NCBI GenBank assembly: GCA_045538555.1
Contig: JAZSRP010000021.1
Coordinates: forward strand, 1-64,000
Length of the DNA stretch: 64,000 bases
Source: Coliplasma sp045538555
GTDB taxonomy: Bacteria > Bacillota > Clostridia > Oscillospirales > CAG-382
Reading direction: 5' to 3'
A model generated the notes under the pieces. That model saw only the letters and a list, made by a program, of their open reading frames with translations, ran no database searches and was not told the origin of the DNA. Both the position numbers and the translations under genes were made by a program. Positions 25,543 to 32,808 of the stretch are shown piece after piece. Every line of letters starts with the position of its first letter. The first letter of the stretch is position 1.

Positions 25543-26352
25543 ATGAATGATATTTTGTTTGCAACTCTTCTTGTAACCGGTATTGGACTGATCGCATCGG
25601 CGGGTCTGGTGCTTGCCCAAAAATTTATGAGCGTCCCCGAGGATGAAACAGCCGTTGAGATCGAAAAAATTCTCCCCGGAGCCAACTGCGGCGCCTGCGG
25701 TTTTTCCGGCTGTGCCGGATATGCCGCCGCTATTTCGCAGCAGGGCGCAAAAACAAATATGTGCTCTGTGGGCGGCGACGAGGTGGCAAAAGCCATTGCG
25801 GAATACCTTGGAGTAGAGGCAGAGGCGGCCGCAAAAACAGTCTCCTGCGTGATGTGCAGGGGTTCCTACGATTGTGCGGCCCGAAAAGCGGATTATCACG
25901 GCATAACTTCCTGCAAATCGGCGTTTGCGCTTTTTGGCGGAGTGACTGAGTGCAAATATGGATGTATCGGTCTCGGTGACTGCGCCCGTGCCTGTGAGTT
26001 TGGAGGAATAACACTGAAAAACGGTGTGGCGGAAATTGAAGCGGCAACCTGCGTTGCCTGCGGAAAGTGTATTGACGCCTGCCCCAAAAATCTGATTTCA
26101 CTTGTTCCTGCCGACAGCACACCGGTGGTAAAATGTTCCAGCAAGGATGCGGGCGGAATCACCCGCAAGGCGTGCACCGCCGGTTGCATTGGCTGCAAAA
26201 TGTGCCAAAAGACCTGCGAGCAGGGAGCAATCACCGTGACGGACAATCTTGCAACCGTGGATTTTGAAAAATGCATTGGCTGCGGAAAATGTCTCTCGGT
26301 ATGCAAGCCCGGATGCCTCACGACACTTTTTGACTGTCAAAAAAACAATTAA
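25543..26352 (+). CDS. rnfB: Rnf complex subunit RnfB (ferredoxin-binding)
   Basis: 269 residues. One N-terminal membrane helix is followed by the four-cysteine FeS domain PGANCGACGFSGCAGYA. A Cys-rich middle then leads to classical ferredoxin-type motifs, including CVACGKCIDACP, CIGCKMCQKTC and CIGCGKCLSVC. RnfB takes electrons from soluble ferredoxin (for instance the product of 12842-13015) into the complex. It is last of the six rnf genes in the order C-D-G-E-A-B. No terminator is visible before cotH, 42 bases on. Confidence 0.95.
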   Translation: MNDILFATLLVTGIGLIASAGLVLAQKFMSVPEDETAVEIEKILPGANCGACGFSGCAGYAAAISQQGAKTNMCSVGGDEVAKAIAEYLGVEAEAAAKTVSCVMCRGSYDCAARKADYHGITSCKSAFALFGGVTECKYGCIGLGDCARACEFGGITLKNGVAEIEAATCVACGKCIDACPKNLISLVPADSTPVVKCSSKDAGGITRKACTAGCIGCKMCQKTCEQGAITVTDNLATVDFEKCIGCGKCLSVCKPGCLTTLFDCQKNN

Positions 26353-26394
26353 GTAAAAACAACGATCGGCAACGCTCCTTTTTGGAGGTAAAAT

Positions 26395-29300
26395 ATGGCA
26401 ACTGCAAAAAAAATCAAGCACAAAAAAGAAATTCTGATTGCCCTGTTTCTGGTGGTGTGTCTGCTGGCGGGAATCGGCATAATGACTCTCATTGAGGGTG
26501 CGGTGGGAAGACCCGTTTATTACAACGGTGATATGAAAAACATCTGCGTCCGCATCAACGAGATATGCCTTTCAAACCGCTCTGTAACTGCCGACCAAAA
26601 CGGAGTGTTTTCGGATTATATCGAGCTTTACAACTACGGCGAGACCTTTTCTCTGGCGGGATTTGGGATTGCCAACGACACCAGCAACGGCGTGGCATAC
26701 ACTTTTGGAGAACAGCAGTTTGAAAAAGGAGCACATCTGGTGGTATTCCTTGACGGCGTCAACGTGCCATTCAAGCTGTCCTCCAACGGAAATGAGTATA
26801 TCGCCCTTGTGGCATGGGACGGAACGGTCATCTGTTCCGCCACCACCATTCCCTGCGGCACCGACAGTGTCATGCTTTATTCTGACACCGGATATTACGT
26901 ATCAGACACTCCTTCTCCCGGATATGCCAACGACAGTGCGGGAGTGGAGGATTTTAAAAACGGAGTGGTGGATGACGATCCCGCTGTGATCATCAGCGAG
27001 CTTTTGATCGGAAACGGCTCTGTACTCCCCGATTTTGAGGGCGAATACTGCGATATTATCGAGCTTTGCAACGTCAGCGAGAATGTGGTAAATCTGGCGG
27101 GCTGCTACCTGTCCGACACCATGGAAAACCGCAGCCGCTGTGCTCTGCCCGCAGTTGACCTGGCACCGGGCGAATACTACGTGGTGTTTGCGTCGGGCAA
27201 GGGCATGACCTCAGAAAACGGTCAGTATCACACCAGTTTTCGTGTTTCCGAGGGGGAGGAGGTCATTCTTTCCCGCAACGGAAAATACAACTCCGTAAAA
27301 GCAGAATGGCTGGGTACAAACGTTTCCCAGCTGTATTCCACCGATGATACGGGACGTGTTGTATATCAAGGAGGACAACCCTCACCGGGATACCACAATA
27401 CCGACACGGGCGTGGAAGAATTTAATATGAGCCGTATGGACAAAAATGCTCCGCTTGTCATCACCGAGCTGATGCTGGACAGCGATGAGACCTGCTACGG
27501 CGGAAAAAGGCAAAACGTCATTGAGATCACCAACGTTTCGGACTCCGTGATGTGCTCCGAGGGCTGGTTTATCAGCGACGACGACGATGACCCCTACAAA
27601 TACGCTCTCCCCTCCGTGATGCTGGATCCGGGCAAATGCCTGATTCTTTTTGCACGAAAGGGCACCGGAGATTTTGTGACGGGATTTTCACTTTCCTCTG
27701 CGGAGACACTGTATCTTACCACTCCCGAGTTTATGAGAGCAAGCAGTGTTTCATGCGCTTCTGCAGGCAGGGGAATGACCTGGCAGAGATCGGTTGAGGC
27801 AGACGGCGAGGTCTATGCCGCCGGCCGCCCTTCTATCGGATATCCCAACACGGACGAAGGCGTACTTCAATACGAATCCTATGTGCGTCCTCTGGAGGTG
27901 GAAATCTCCGAGGCGGTATCCCTCAACACAAAATATCTGGCAGGTCCCTACGGCACATACCATGATTTTGTAGAGCTTCACAATATGACCGATTCCGCCA
28001 TCACTCTTGACGGCTGGTTTATTTCCGACGACCCCGAGGAACCCCGAAAAGCGTCTCTTGACGGGGTGAGGATCTCTGCAGGCGGATATGCCATCATCAT
28101 TCTTTCCACCGACGGAAAGAACGTTCCGTCGGGCTACAAATCTGCCGCATTTTCTCTGTCATCAGGCGGAGAAACGCTTGTACTGTCAAAGGGCGACGAG
28201 ATCGTGGACAGCATGGTGATGCCCACTCTGGGTGCAAACACTGCCTACGGCAGAGCGGACGGCAAGGACGGGTTTTCGGTTCTGTCGGAGCCCACTCCAA
28301 AAAACCGCAACGGATCCACCGTTGCATCCCCGTCTCCCGCACCCACAGCAGTGACGGAACAGGGTGTGTATGACAGCCCAAGCGGTGTTTCTGTTGAACT
28401 GGCAGGAGAGGGTACCATTTATTACACCCTTGACTGCACACAGCCCACCACCGACAGCTCGGTTTATACCCAGCCCCTCAATCTGACAAAAACCACCGTG
28501 GTGAGATGTATTGCGGTATGTGAGGGAAAGCCCGCATCAAAGGTTTCAAATTTTACCTACATCATCAACGAGGGTCATGAGCTTCCTGTGGTGTCACTGG
28601 TGACAAATCCCGAGAATCTTTGGGATTATTACAGCGGAATCTACGAGACAGGCCCCGGTGCCGACAGCGTGTTTCCCTACGTGGGCGCAAACTACTGGCA
28701 GCCATGGGAAAAGCAGGCAAACATCTCGCTTTTTGCTCCCGATGGCGGATTCAGCGAGAGCTGCGGTATCAGGATTTTTGGCGGTTATTCCCGTGCTTTG
28801 GCAAAAAAATCCATATCCTGCTTTTTCAGGGCAAAATATGGCGCGGGATCATTGAGCTACAAGCTTTTTCCGGACAGCGATCTGACAGAATACGAGGGAC
28901 TGGTTCTCAGAAATTCCGGTCAGGACTGGAACAAAGCTCATATGCGTGACCCTATGATCACCTCTTTGGTGAGTCAGTACACCACCATTGACGTTCAAAA
29001 AAACCGTGCAGCGGTTCTCTATCTCAACGGAGAGTATTGGGGACTGTATTTTATACGTGAAAAAATAAACGAAAATTATATCGGAGGCAACCACAACGTA
29101 TCTCCCGATACCGTGGATCTCTGCCGCGCCAGCGGAACCACCAGCGAAGCGTACACTGCGCTGATCAAATACGTCAGCTCCCACAATCTGTCTGTACAGG
29201 AAAACTATGACTACGTGGCATCTCTTGTGGACGTTGACAACTATATGGATTATATAATTGCCGAGATCTGCATGGCAAATACCGACAACGGCAACATCAG

Positions 29301-29745
29301 GTTTTATAAAATCGATGGAGACAAGTGGCGGTGGATCATGTTTGACGTGGATCAATCCTTCAGATATGCTGACGACAAGACGGTTGCCGCACATCTCAAC
29401 CCAAACGGAACCGGCTCCATGGACAGGTTTCCCACCCGTCTCATCAACGGATTGCTAAAGAATCCGGATTTTAAAAAGAAATTTCTTGAGCGGTTTGCAT
29501 GGCAGCTTGAGAACATCTGGGCACCCGAAAAGGTCAATGCCCATATTGACACCTACGTTGATCTCATCGGTGAGGAGATGAAGCGTGATACCGCCCGATG
29601 GGGCAGGGAATACTCTGTGTGGGAGGACGGTGTGGAGGTGCTTCGCAGCTTTATTGCCAAGCGTGAGGCAAACCTTGTGTCTCAGGTTCAGTCATATTTT
29701 TCTCTCAGTGATGCAGAGATGATTTCATACGGATTTGATATTTGA
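26395..29745 (+). CDS. CotH-family kinase-like surface protein with four lamin-tail domains
   Basis: 1116 residues. An N-terminal membrane anchor (EILIALFLVVCLLAGIGIMT) is followed by four lamin-tail (LTD) Ig-like domains, seen as repeats of IELYN...LAGFGIAND, IIELCN...LAGCYLSD, VIEITN...GWFISDD and FVELHN...GWFISDD. A chitobiase-type beta domain follows (GTIYYTLDCTQPTTDSSVYTQPL). The CotH protein-kinase-like domain fills residues ~740-1060, with IRIFGGYSRALAKKSI, YLNGEYWGLYFIREKINENYIG and WRWIMFDVDQSF (aspartates near residue 983). Bacillus CotH phosphorylates spore-coat proteins. Here the architecture points to an extracellular or spore-surface enzyme. It is directly followed by VTC and DUF4956 genes. 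Confidence 0.9.
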   Translation: MATAKKIKHKKEILIALFLVVCLLAGIGIMTLIEGAVGRPVYYNGDMKNICVRINEICLSNRSVTADQNGVFSDYIELYNYGETFSLAGFGIANDTSNGVAYTFGEQQFEKGAHLVVFLDGVNVPFKLSSNGNEYIALVAWDGTVICSATTIPCGTDSVMLYSDTGYYVSDTPSPGYANDSAGVEDFKNGVVDDDPAVIISELLIGNGSVLPDFEGEYCDIIELCNVSENVVNLAGCYLSDTMENRSRCALPAVDLAPGEYYVVFASGKGMTSENGQYHTSFRVSEGEEVILSRNGKYNSVKAEWLGTNVSQLYSTDDTGRVVYQGGQPSPGYHNTDTGVEEFNMSRMDKNAPLVITELMLDSDETCYGGKRQNVIEITNVSDSVMCSEGWFISDDDDDPYKYALPSVMLDPGKCLILFARKGTGDFVTGFSLSSAETLYLTTPEFMRASSVSCASAGRGMTWQRSVEADGEVYAAGRPSIGYPNTDEGVLQYESYVRPLEVEISEAVSLNTKYLAGPYGTYHDFVELHNMTDSAITLDGWFISDDPEEPRKASLDGVRISAGGYAIIILSTDGKNVPSGYKSAAFSLSSGGETLVLSKGDEIVDSMVMPTLGANTAYGRADGKDGFSVLSEPTPKNRNGSTVASPSPAPTAVTEQGVYDSPSGVSVELAGEGTIYYTLDCTQPTTDSSVYTQPLNLTKTTVVRCIAVCEGKPASKVSNFTYIINEGHELPVVSLVTNPENLWDYYSGIYETGPGADSVFPYVGANYWQPWEKQANISLFAPDGGFSESCGIRIFGGYSRALAKKSISCFFRAKYGAGSLSYKLFPDSDLTEYEGLVLRNSGQDWNKAHMRDPMITSLVSQYTTIDVQKNRAAVLYLNGEYWGLYFIREKINENYIGGNHNVSPDTVDLCRASGTTSEAYTALIKYVSSHNLSVQENYDYVASLVDVDNYMDYIIAEICMANTDNGNIRFYKIDGDKWRWIMFDVDQSFRYADDKTVAAHLNPNGTGSMDRFPTRLINGLLKNPDFKKKFLERFAWQLENIWAPEKVNAHIDTYVDLIGEEMKRDTARWGREYSVWEDGVEVLRSFIAKREANLVSQVQSYFSLSDAEMISYGFDI

Positions 29746-29778
29746 TGACAAAAATATGTTTTTTTAGGAGGTGAGGAT

Positions 29779-30447
29779 TTGGCAGAACGAAGAGAAGAAA
29801 AATATATTATTTCCTACGCAGAGTTTTCGGTGATATCCCACCGTCTGAGCCAGATCCTGTTGCCCGACGCAAACGGAGACAACGGTCGTTATTCGATCTG
29901 TTCCATGTATTTTGACGATCCTTACGACAAGGCGTTGGACGAAAAAGAGGACGGGCTTCCCGTCCATACAAAATTCCGTATCCGCACCTACAACGGCTCG
30001 ACCCATGGCGTCAAGCTGGAGCGGAAAACAAAAAGAGGGATCGTCACAGAAAAAAATTCGGCTCCTCTTGCGGTGTCCGACGTGGTGAGCATCACAAAAG
30101 GAGCGGGAGCCGATGACGACAGCCCATTCTTTGGTCTGGTGTCCCAAATGACAGCGGGCTGCTATCGGCCAAAGATCTGTGTCAGGTATGACAGACTGGC
30201 TTTTTATCACCCGTACTTTGACGTGAGAGTCACCTTTGATACAAACATTGACGCTCTCCCGCCGGAAGCGGAATGTCTTTTTGGCGACACAAAAAGGGCA
30301 ATTCCGGCGTTACCCAGAGACAAGGTGATCATGGAAATAAAATACGGCGACCGCTGTCCGTCATTTGTACGCAGATGCTGTGCCTGTGACGGAATGCAGC
30401 TTTCGGTATCAAAATACGCACTCTGCCGCAACGCAAACGTGCTTTGA
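29779..30447 (+). CDS. VTC-domain polyphosphate polymerase-like protein
   Basis: 222 residues, a single VTC domain as in the catalytic tunnel of yeast Vtc4, which makes inorganic polyphosphate from ATP. Conserved charged strands are visible in order: REEKYIISYAEF, CSMYFDDPYDKALDEKEDG, HTKFRIRTYNG, GVKLERKTKRGIVTEK, ICVRYDRLAFYHPYFDVRVTFDT, VIMEIKYGDRCPSFVRR. The start is TTG at 29779, chosen because AGGAGGTGAGG is perfectly spaced. It sits 33 bases after the cotH gene and 16 before the DUF4956 gene. The trio recurs in many bacteria, so a joint role is likely although the product is not established. Confidence 0.88.
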   Translation: MAERREEKYIISYAEFSVISHRLSQILLPDANGDNGRYSICSMYFDDPYDKALDEKEDGLPVHTKFRIRTYNGSTHGVKLERKTKRGIVTEKNSAPLAVSDVVSITKGAGADDDSPFFGLVSQMTAGCYRPKICVRYDRLAFYHPYFDVRVTFDTNIDALPPEAECLFGDTKRAIPALPRDKVIMEIKYGDRCPSFVRRCCACDGMQLSVSKYALCRNANVL

Positions 30448-30463
30448 GAAAGGAACATAAACA

Positions 30464-31129
30464 ATGAGTATTTTTGACGCAATCAAAAAAAGTGTACTGG
30501 AGGGTTTTTCCTCCGAAATTACGGTTGCAGACATTTTGTTTGCAATGCTGATGGCTTTTGGAGCAGGACTTTTTATTCTGTTTATTTACCGTCTGACCCT
30601 GCGGGGTGTTTCCAGAAGCAGGAATTTTGAGATCACCCTGCTTCTCATCACACCGGTCAGCGCAATGATCGTTCTCACCATCACCTCAAACCTTGCTCTC
30701 TCTCTCGGTATGGTGGGTGCGCTGAGTATCATCCGTTTCCGTACCGCCATCAAGGACGCATCGGACACTGCTTTTATGTTCTGGGCAGTTGCGGCGGGAA
30801 TTACCGCAGGAGCCCATTTTTACAAAATTACCATTATCGGTTGTCTTCTTGTGGGTGCCATCGCCTTTGCGGTGATGAAAATTGTTGCCGTATCCTCTCA
30901 TACCTATCTGCTTGTGGTGCGTGCCACCAGCGACAAGGCAGTGGATTATACCGCGCGTCTGCTGAAGGAAAACAACATCAAGAGGCGTCTGTCCTCAATG
31001 ATCAACAACGGGGAGTACATTGAGGTGATCTATGAGATCGCGCTTTCCGGCTCTCACCACAAACTGGTGTCTGCCCTTGGCGCACTTCCCGACGTCAACT
31101 CCGTTTCTCTGGTGGATTGCCGCAACTGA
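30464..31129 (+). CDS. DUF4956 membrane protein
   Basis: 221 residues. Three to four membrane helices lie in the first ~140 residues (ADILFAMLMAFGAGLFILFIYRL, ITLLLITPVSAMIVLTI, LGMVGALSIIRFRTAIKDASDTAFMFWAVAAGI), then a cytoplasmic ferredoxin-like tail. The SIIRFRTAIKD loop is the hallmark of DUF4956. The family is nearly always next to VTC-domain genes, so a channel or membrane partner for the polymer made by the VTC enzyme is a reasonable guess. Its 3' end overlaps the convergent ytvI gene by 35 bases. Confidence 0.88.
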   Translation: MSIFDAIKKSVLEGFSSEITVADILFAMLMAFGAGLFILFIYRLTLRGVSRSRNFEITLLLITPVSAMIVLTITSNLALSLGMVGALSIIRFRTAIKDASDTAFMFWAVAAGITAGAHFYKITIIGCLLVGAIAFAVMKIVAVSSHTYLLVVRATSDKAVDYTARLLKENNIKRRLSSMINNGEYIEVIYEIALSGSHHKLVSALGALPDVNSVSLVDCRN

Positions 31130-32198
31130 CGGGTTTTTTGAATATTCTCAGCAGCAGTATAAGCCCCAGCGGAAACACAAAAAGCCCCGTCACTCCCAGC
31201 AGCTCCAACCCCACGTACATGGAGCCGAGAGTTGCCAGCGGGTGCAATCCCATGAATTTTCCCAGAATTTTTGGTTCTATCACCTGACGCACTACCGTAA
31301 TGACCGTATATCCTCCCAGCAGGAGGATACCTCTTGCGTGATCGCCTGCCAACAGGCACCATATACCCCAAGGGATAAGCACGGTGCCGGTGCCCACCAC
31401 CGGCAAAACGTCGATCACCGCAACTGTGAGGGCAAGCACAAAGGAGTATTTTGTTTTTAGCGTCAGGAACAGCAAAAGCAACTCCGAAAAAGTAATTACA
31501 AAGATGAGCCCGTAGGCGCGTAGGTATTCGGATACCGCGCCCCAAAGCTCATCTTTTGCTTTTTTCAGCCCTTTTGCAACGTTTGTGGGAAAAAGAGACA
31601 AAACCCAGCTGCTGATGACTACCCGATCTATGGAGAAATAATAAGCCGCTAACACAAAAGCCGCCAGCATCAGCAGAGCTCGCGGAACAAACCGCACAAC
31701 ACCGCCCAAAAAAGGAATCATGCTGCCGGACATTTTTTCTGCCAAAGTCAGCAGCAGCTCTGTCAGCTTGGAATCAAGAGTTTTTCGGATCTCCCACAGA
31801 CGGTCTGTAATATCAAAAAAGGGCACAAAAGAATTTATTTTTGAGATCATATCCCATGCATATGAGTCATCGCTCTGCATTTTTGAAAGAATCTCTCCTA
31901 CCGTGTCCGTCAGTGCCGTCAGTTCTGTGAATACACGTCTGCACAAAGCGAAAAGAAGAAAAAATACCGCGCCCGATGAAAGGACAATGACAAAAAGAAC
32001 TGCGGAACGGGTGGGGAATTTTTTGTTTTTTTCCCCGTATTTTATCAACGGCTTGAGAAATTCCGCAAAAACATACGCCAGAACAAACGGAAGCACGGCA
32101 CTCCACAAAAAGCCGAAAAATAGATAGCAGGCAAGAAAAAAAGCAAAGAGATACAGCAGAATCACCGCAATTTTTTTGTAGGGTTCTTTTGGAAGCAT
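31095..32198 (-). CDS. ytvI: YtvI-like sporulation membrane protein (AI-2E transporter family)
   Basis: 367 residues with about eight membrane helices, of the AI-2E/UPF0118 permease superfamily. IDRVVISSWVLSLFPTNVAKGLKKAKDE and VLPVVGTGTVLIPWGIWCLLAGDHARGILLLGGYTVITVVRQVIEPKILGK-like segments match clostridial sporulation integral membrane protein YtvI. GAGGTG precedes the ATG. Function in sporulation is known only at the level of expression. The C-terminal coding end overlaps the opposite gene. Confidence 0.8.
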   Translation of the reverse strand: MLPKEPYKKIAVILLYLFAFFLACYLFFGFLWSAVLPFVLAYVFAEFLKPLIKYGEKNKKFPTRSAVLFVIVLSSGAVFFLLFALCRRVFTELTALTDTVGEILSKMQSDDSYAWDMISKINSFVPFFDITDRLWEIRKTLDSKLTELLLTLAEKMSGSMIPFLGGVVRFVPRALLMLAAFVLAAYYFSIDRVVISSWVLSLFPTNVAKGLKKAKDELWGAVSEYLRAYGLIFVITFSELLLLFLTLKTKYSFVLALTVAVIDVLPVVGTGTVLIPWGIWCLLAGDHARGILLLGGYTVITVVRQVIEPKILGKFMGLHPLATLGSMYVGLELLGVTGLFVFPLGLILLLRIFKKPVSCGNPPEKRS

Positions 32199-32241
32199 GA
32201 GGCACCTCGGATTTTTTTGTGATTTTTTCTGTAAAAATGTA

Positions 32242-32270
32242 TTGACAAAACAAAAAAGTTATGATATTAT
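32242..32270 (+). promoter_or_regulatory. Promoter of tRNA-Glu
   Basis: TTGACA (32242-32247), 17-base spacer, TATTAT (32265-32270), ten bases upstream of the tRNA. Confidence 0.85.
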
Positions 32271-32279
32271 CTTTTTCAC

Positions 32280-32354
32280 GGCCTGTTAGTCAAGTGGTTA
32301 AGACGTCGCCCTCTCACGGCGAAGACAGGAGTTCGACTCTCCTACGGGTCACCA
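32280..32354 (+). tRNA. tRNA-Glu (anticodon CTC)
   Basis: The 7-bp acceptor GGCCTGT pairs with ACGGGTC (two G-U pairs). The anticodon stem TCGCC/GGCGA has loop CTCTCAC, giving anticodon CTC at 32313-32315. The T-arm is AGGAG-TTCGACT-CTCCT. CCA is encoded (32352-32354). Confidence 0.95.
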
Positions 32355-32355
32355 C

Positions 32356-32392
32356 AAAAATCTCAAGGACATCATGTCCTTGGGATTTTTTT
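32356..32392 (+). terminator. Terminator of tRNA-Glu
   Basis: TCAAGGACA pairs with TGTCCTTGG around TCA, followed by GATTTTTTT. Confidence 0.85.
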
Positions 32393-32471
32393 CTTTTCCG
32401 CCACAAAAATTTTTGACTGCAGGAGTCAATAATATTCTTTTTCAAAAAAATATTTGATCTGAACAAAAAAA

Positions 32472-32504
32472 TGTTTTGGCAACCCCTATGCCAAAGCATT
32501 TTTT
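32472..32504 (+). terminator. Second terminator-like hairpin before the recD2 gene group
   Basis: TGTTTTGGCA (32472-32481) pairs with TGCCAAAGCA (32489-32498), then TTTTTT. It may insulate the downstream operon from tRNA read-through. Confidence 0.6.
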
Positions 32505-32551
32505 CACTTGCAAAAATACCCTGCATATAATATAATAAGAGGTGGTAAAAT

Positions 32552-32803
32552 ATGGTGCTTGTCTGTGAGGTGTTGGTTTCCTTTTTTGCCGCACTGGGTA
32601 TAGTTTTTTTGTGGCGGGAGCTGAAAAAAAGGATCTTTGCCAAAAAACAGAGCTTTGTGTGTATCTGCTTTGGAACAGAGGCGGATTGGGAAAAAAGGGC
32701 TCCGGATATGCTTGTTATATGCAGGAGCGACGAGGAACAGGAGGAGATCATCAGACGTGTTCTCAGGGATGAGCAGCGAGATGTTTTTGTGAAAAGGTGG
32801 TGA
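32552..32803 (+). CDS. Small single-pass membrane protein, 83 residues
   Basis: One N-terminal membrane helix (LVCEVLVSFFAALGIVFLW) and a charged cytoplasmic segment with ADWEKRAPDMLVICRSDEEQEEIIRRVLRD. The family is not recognised. AAGAGGTGG precedes the ATG. The stop overlaps the ribosome-binding region of recD2, so the two are cotranscribed. A TATAAT at 32526 or 32531 lies close upstream but would give a very short leader, so its promoter is uncertain. Confidence 0.6.
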   Translation: MVLVCEVLVSFFAALGIVFLWRELKKRIFAKKQSFVCICFGTEADWEKRAPDMLVICRSDEEQEEIIRRVLRDEQRDVFVKRW

Positions 32804-32808
32804 GGGAC

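Noticed and set aside
32526..32536. TATAAT boxes directly before the 83-residue membrane protein
   Set aside because: Transcription from either box would start at or inside the ribosome-binding site, and the better -35 match (TTGCAA, 32508) is correctly spaced only for the later one. Left as uncertain.
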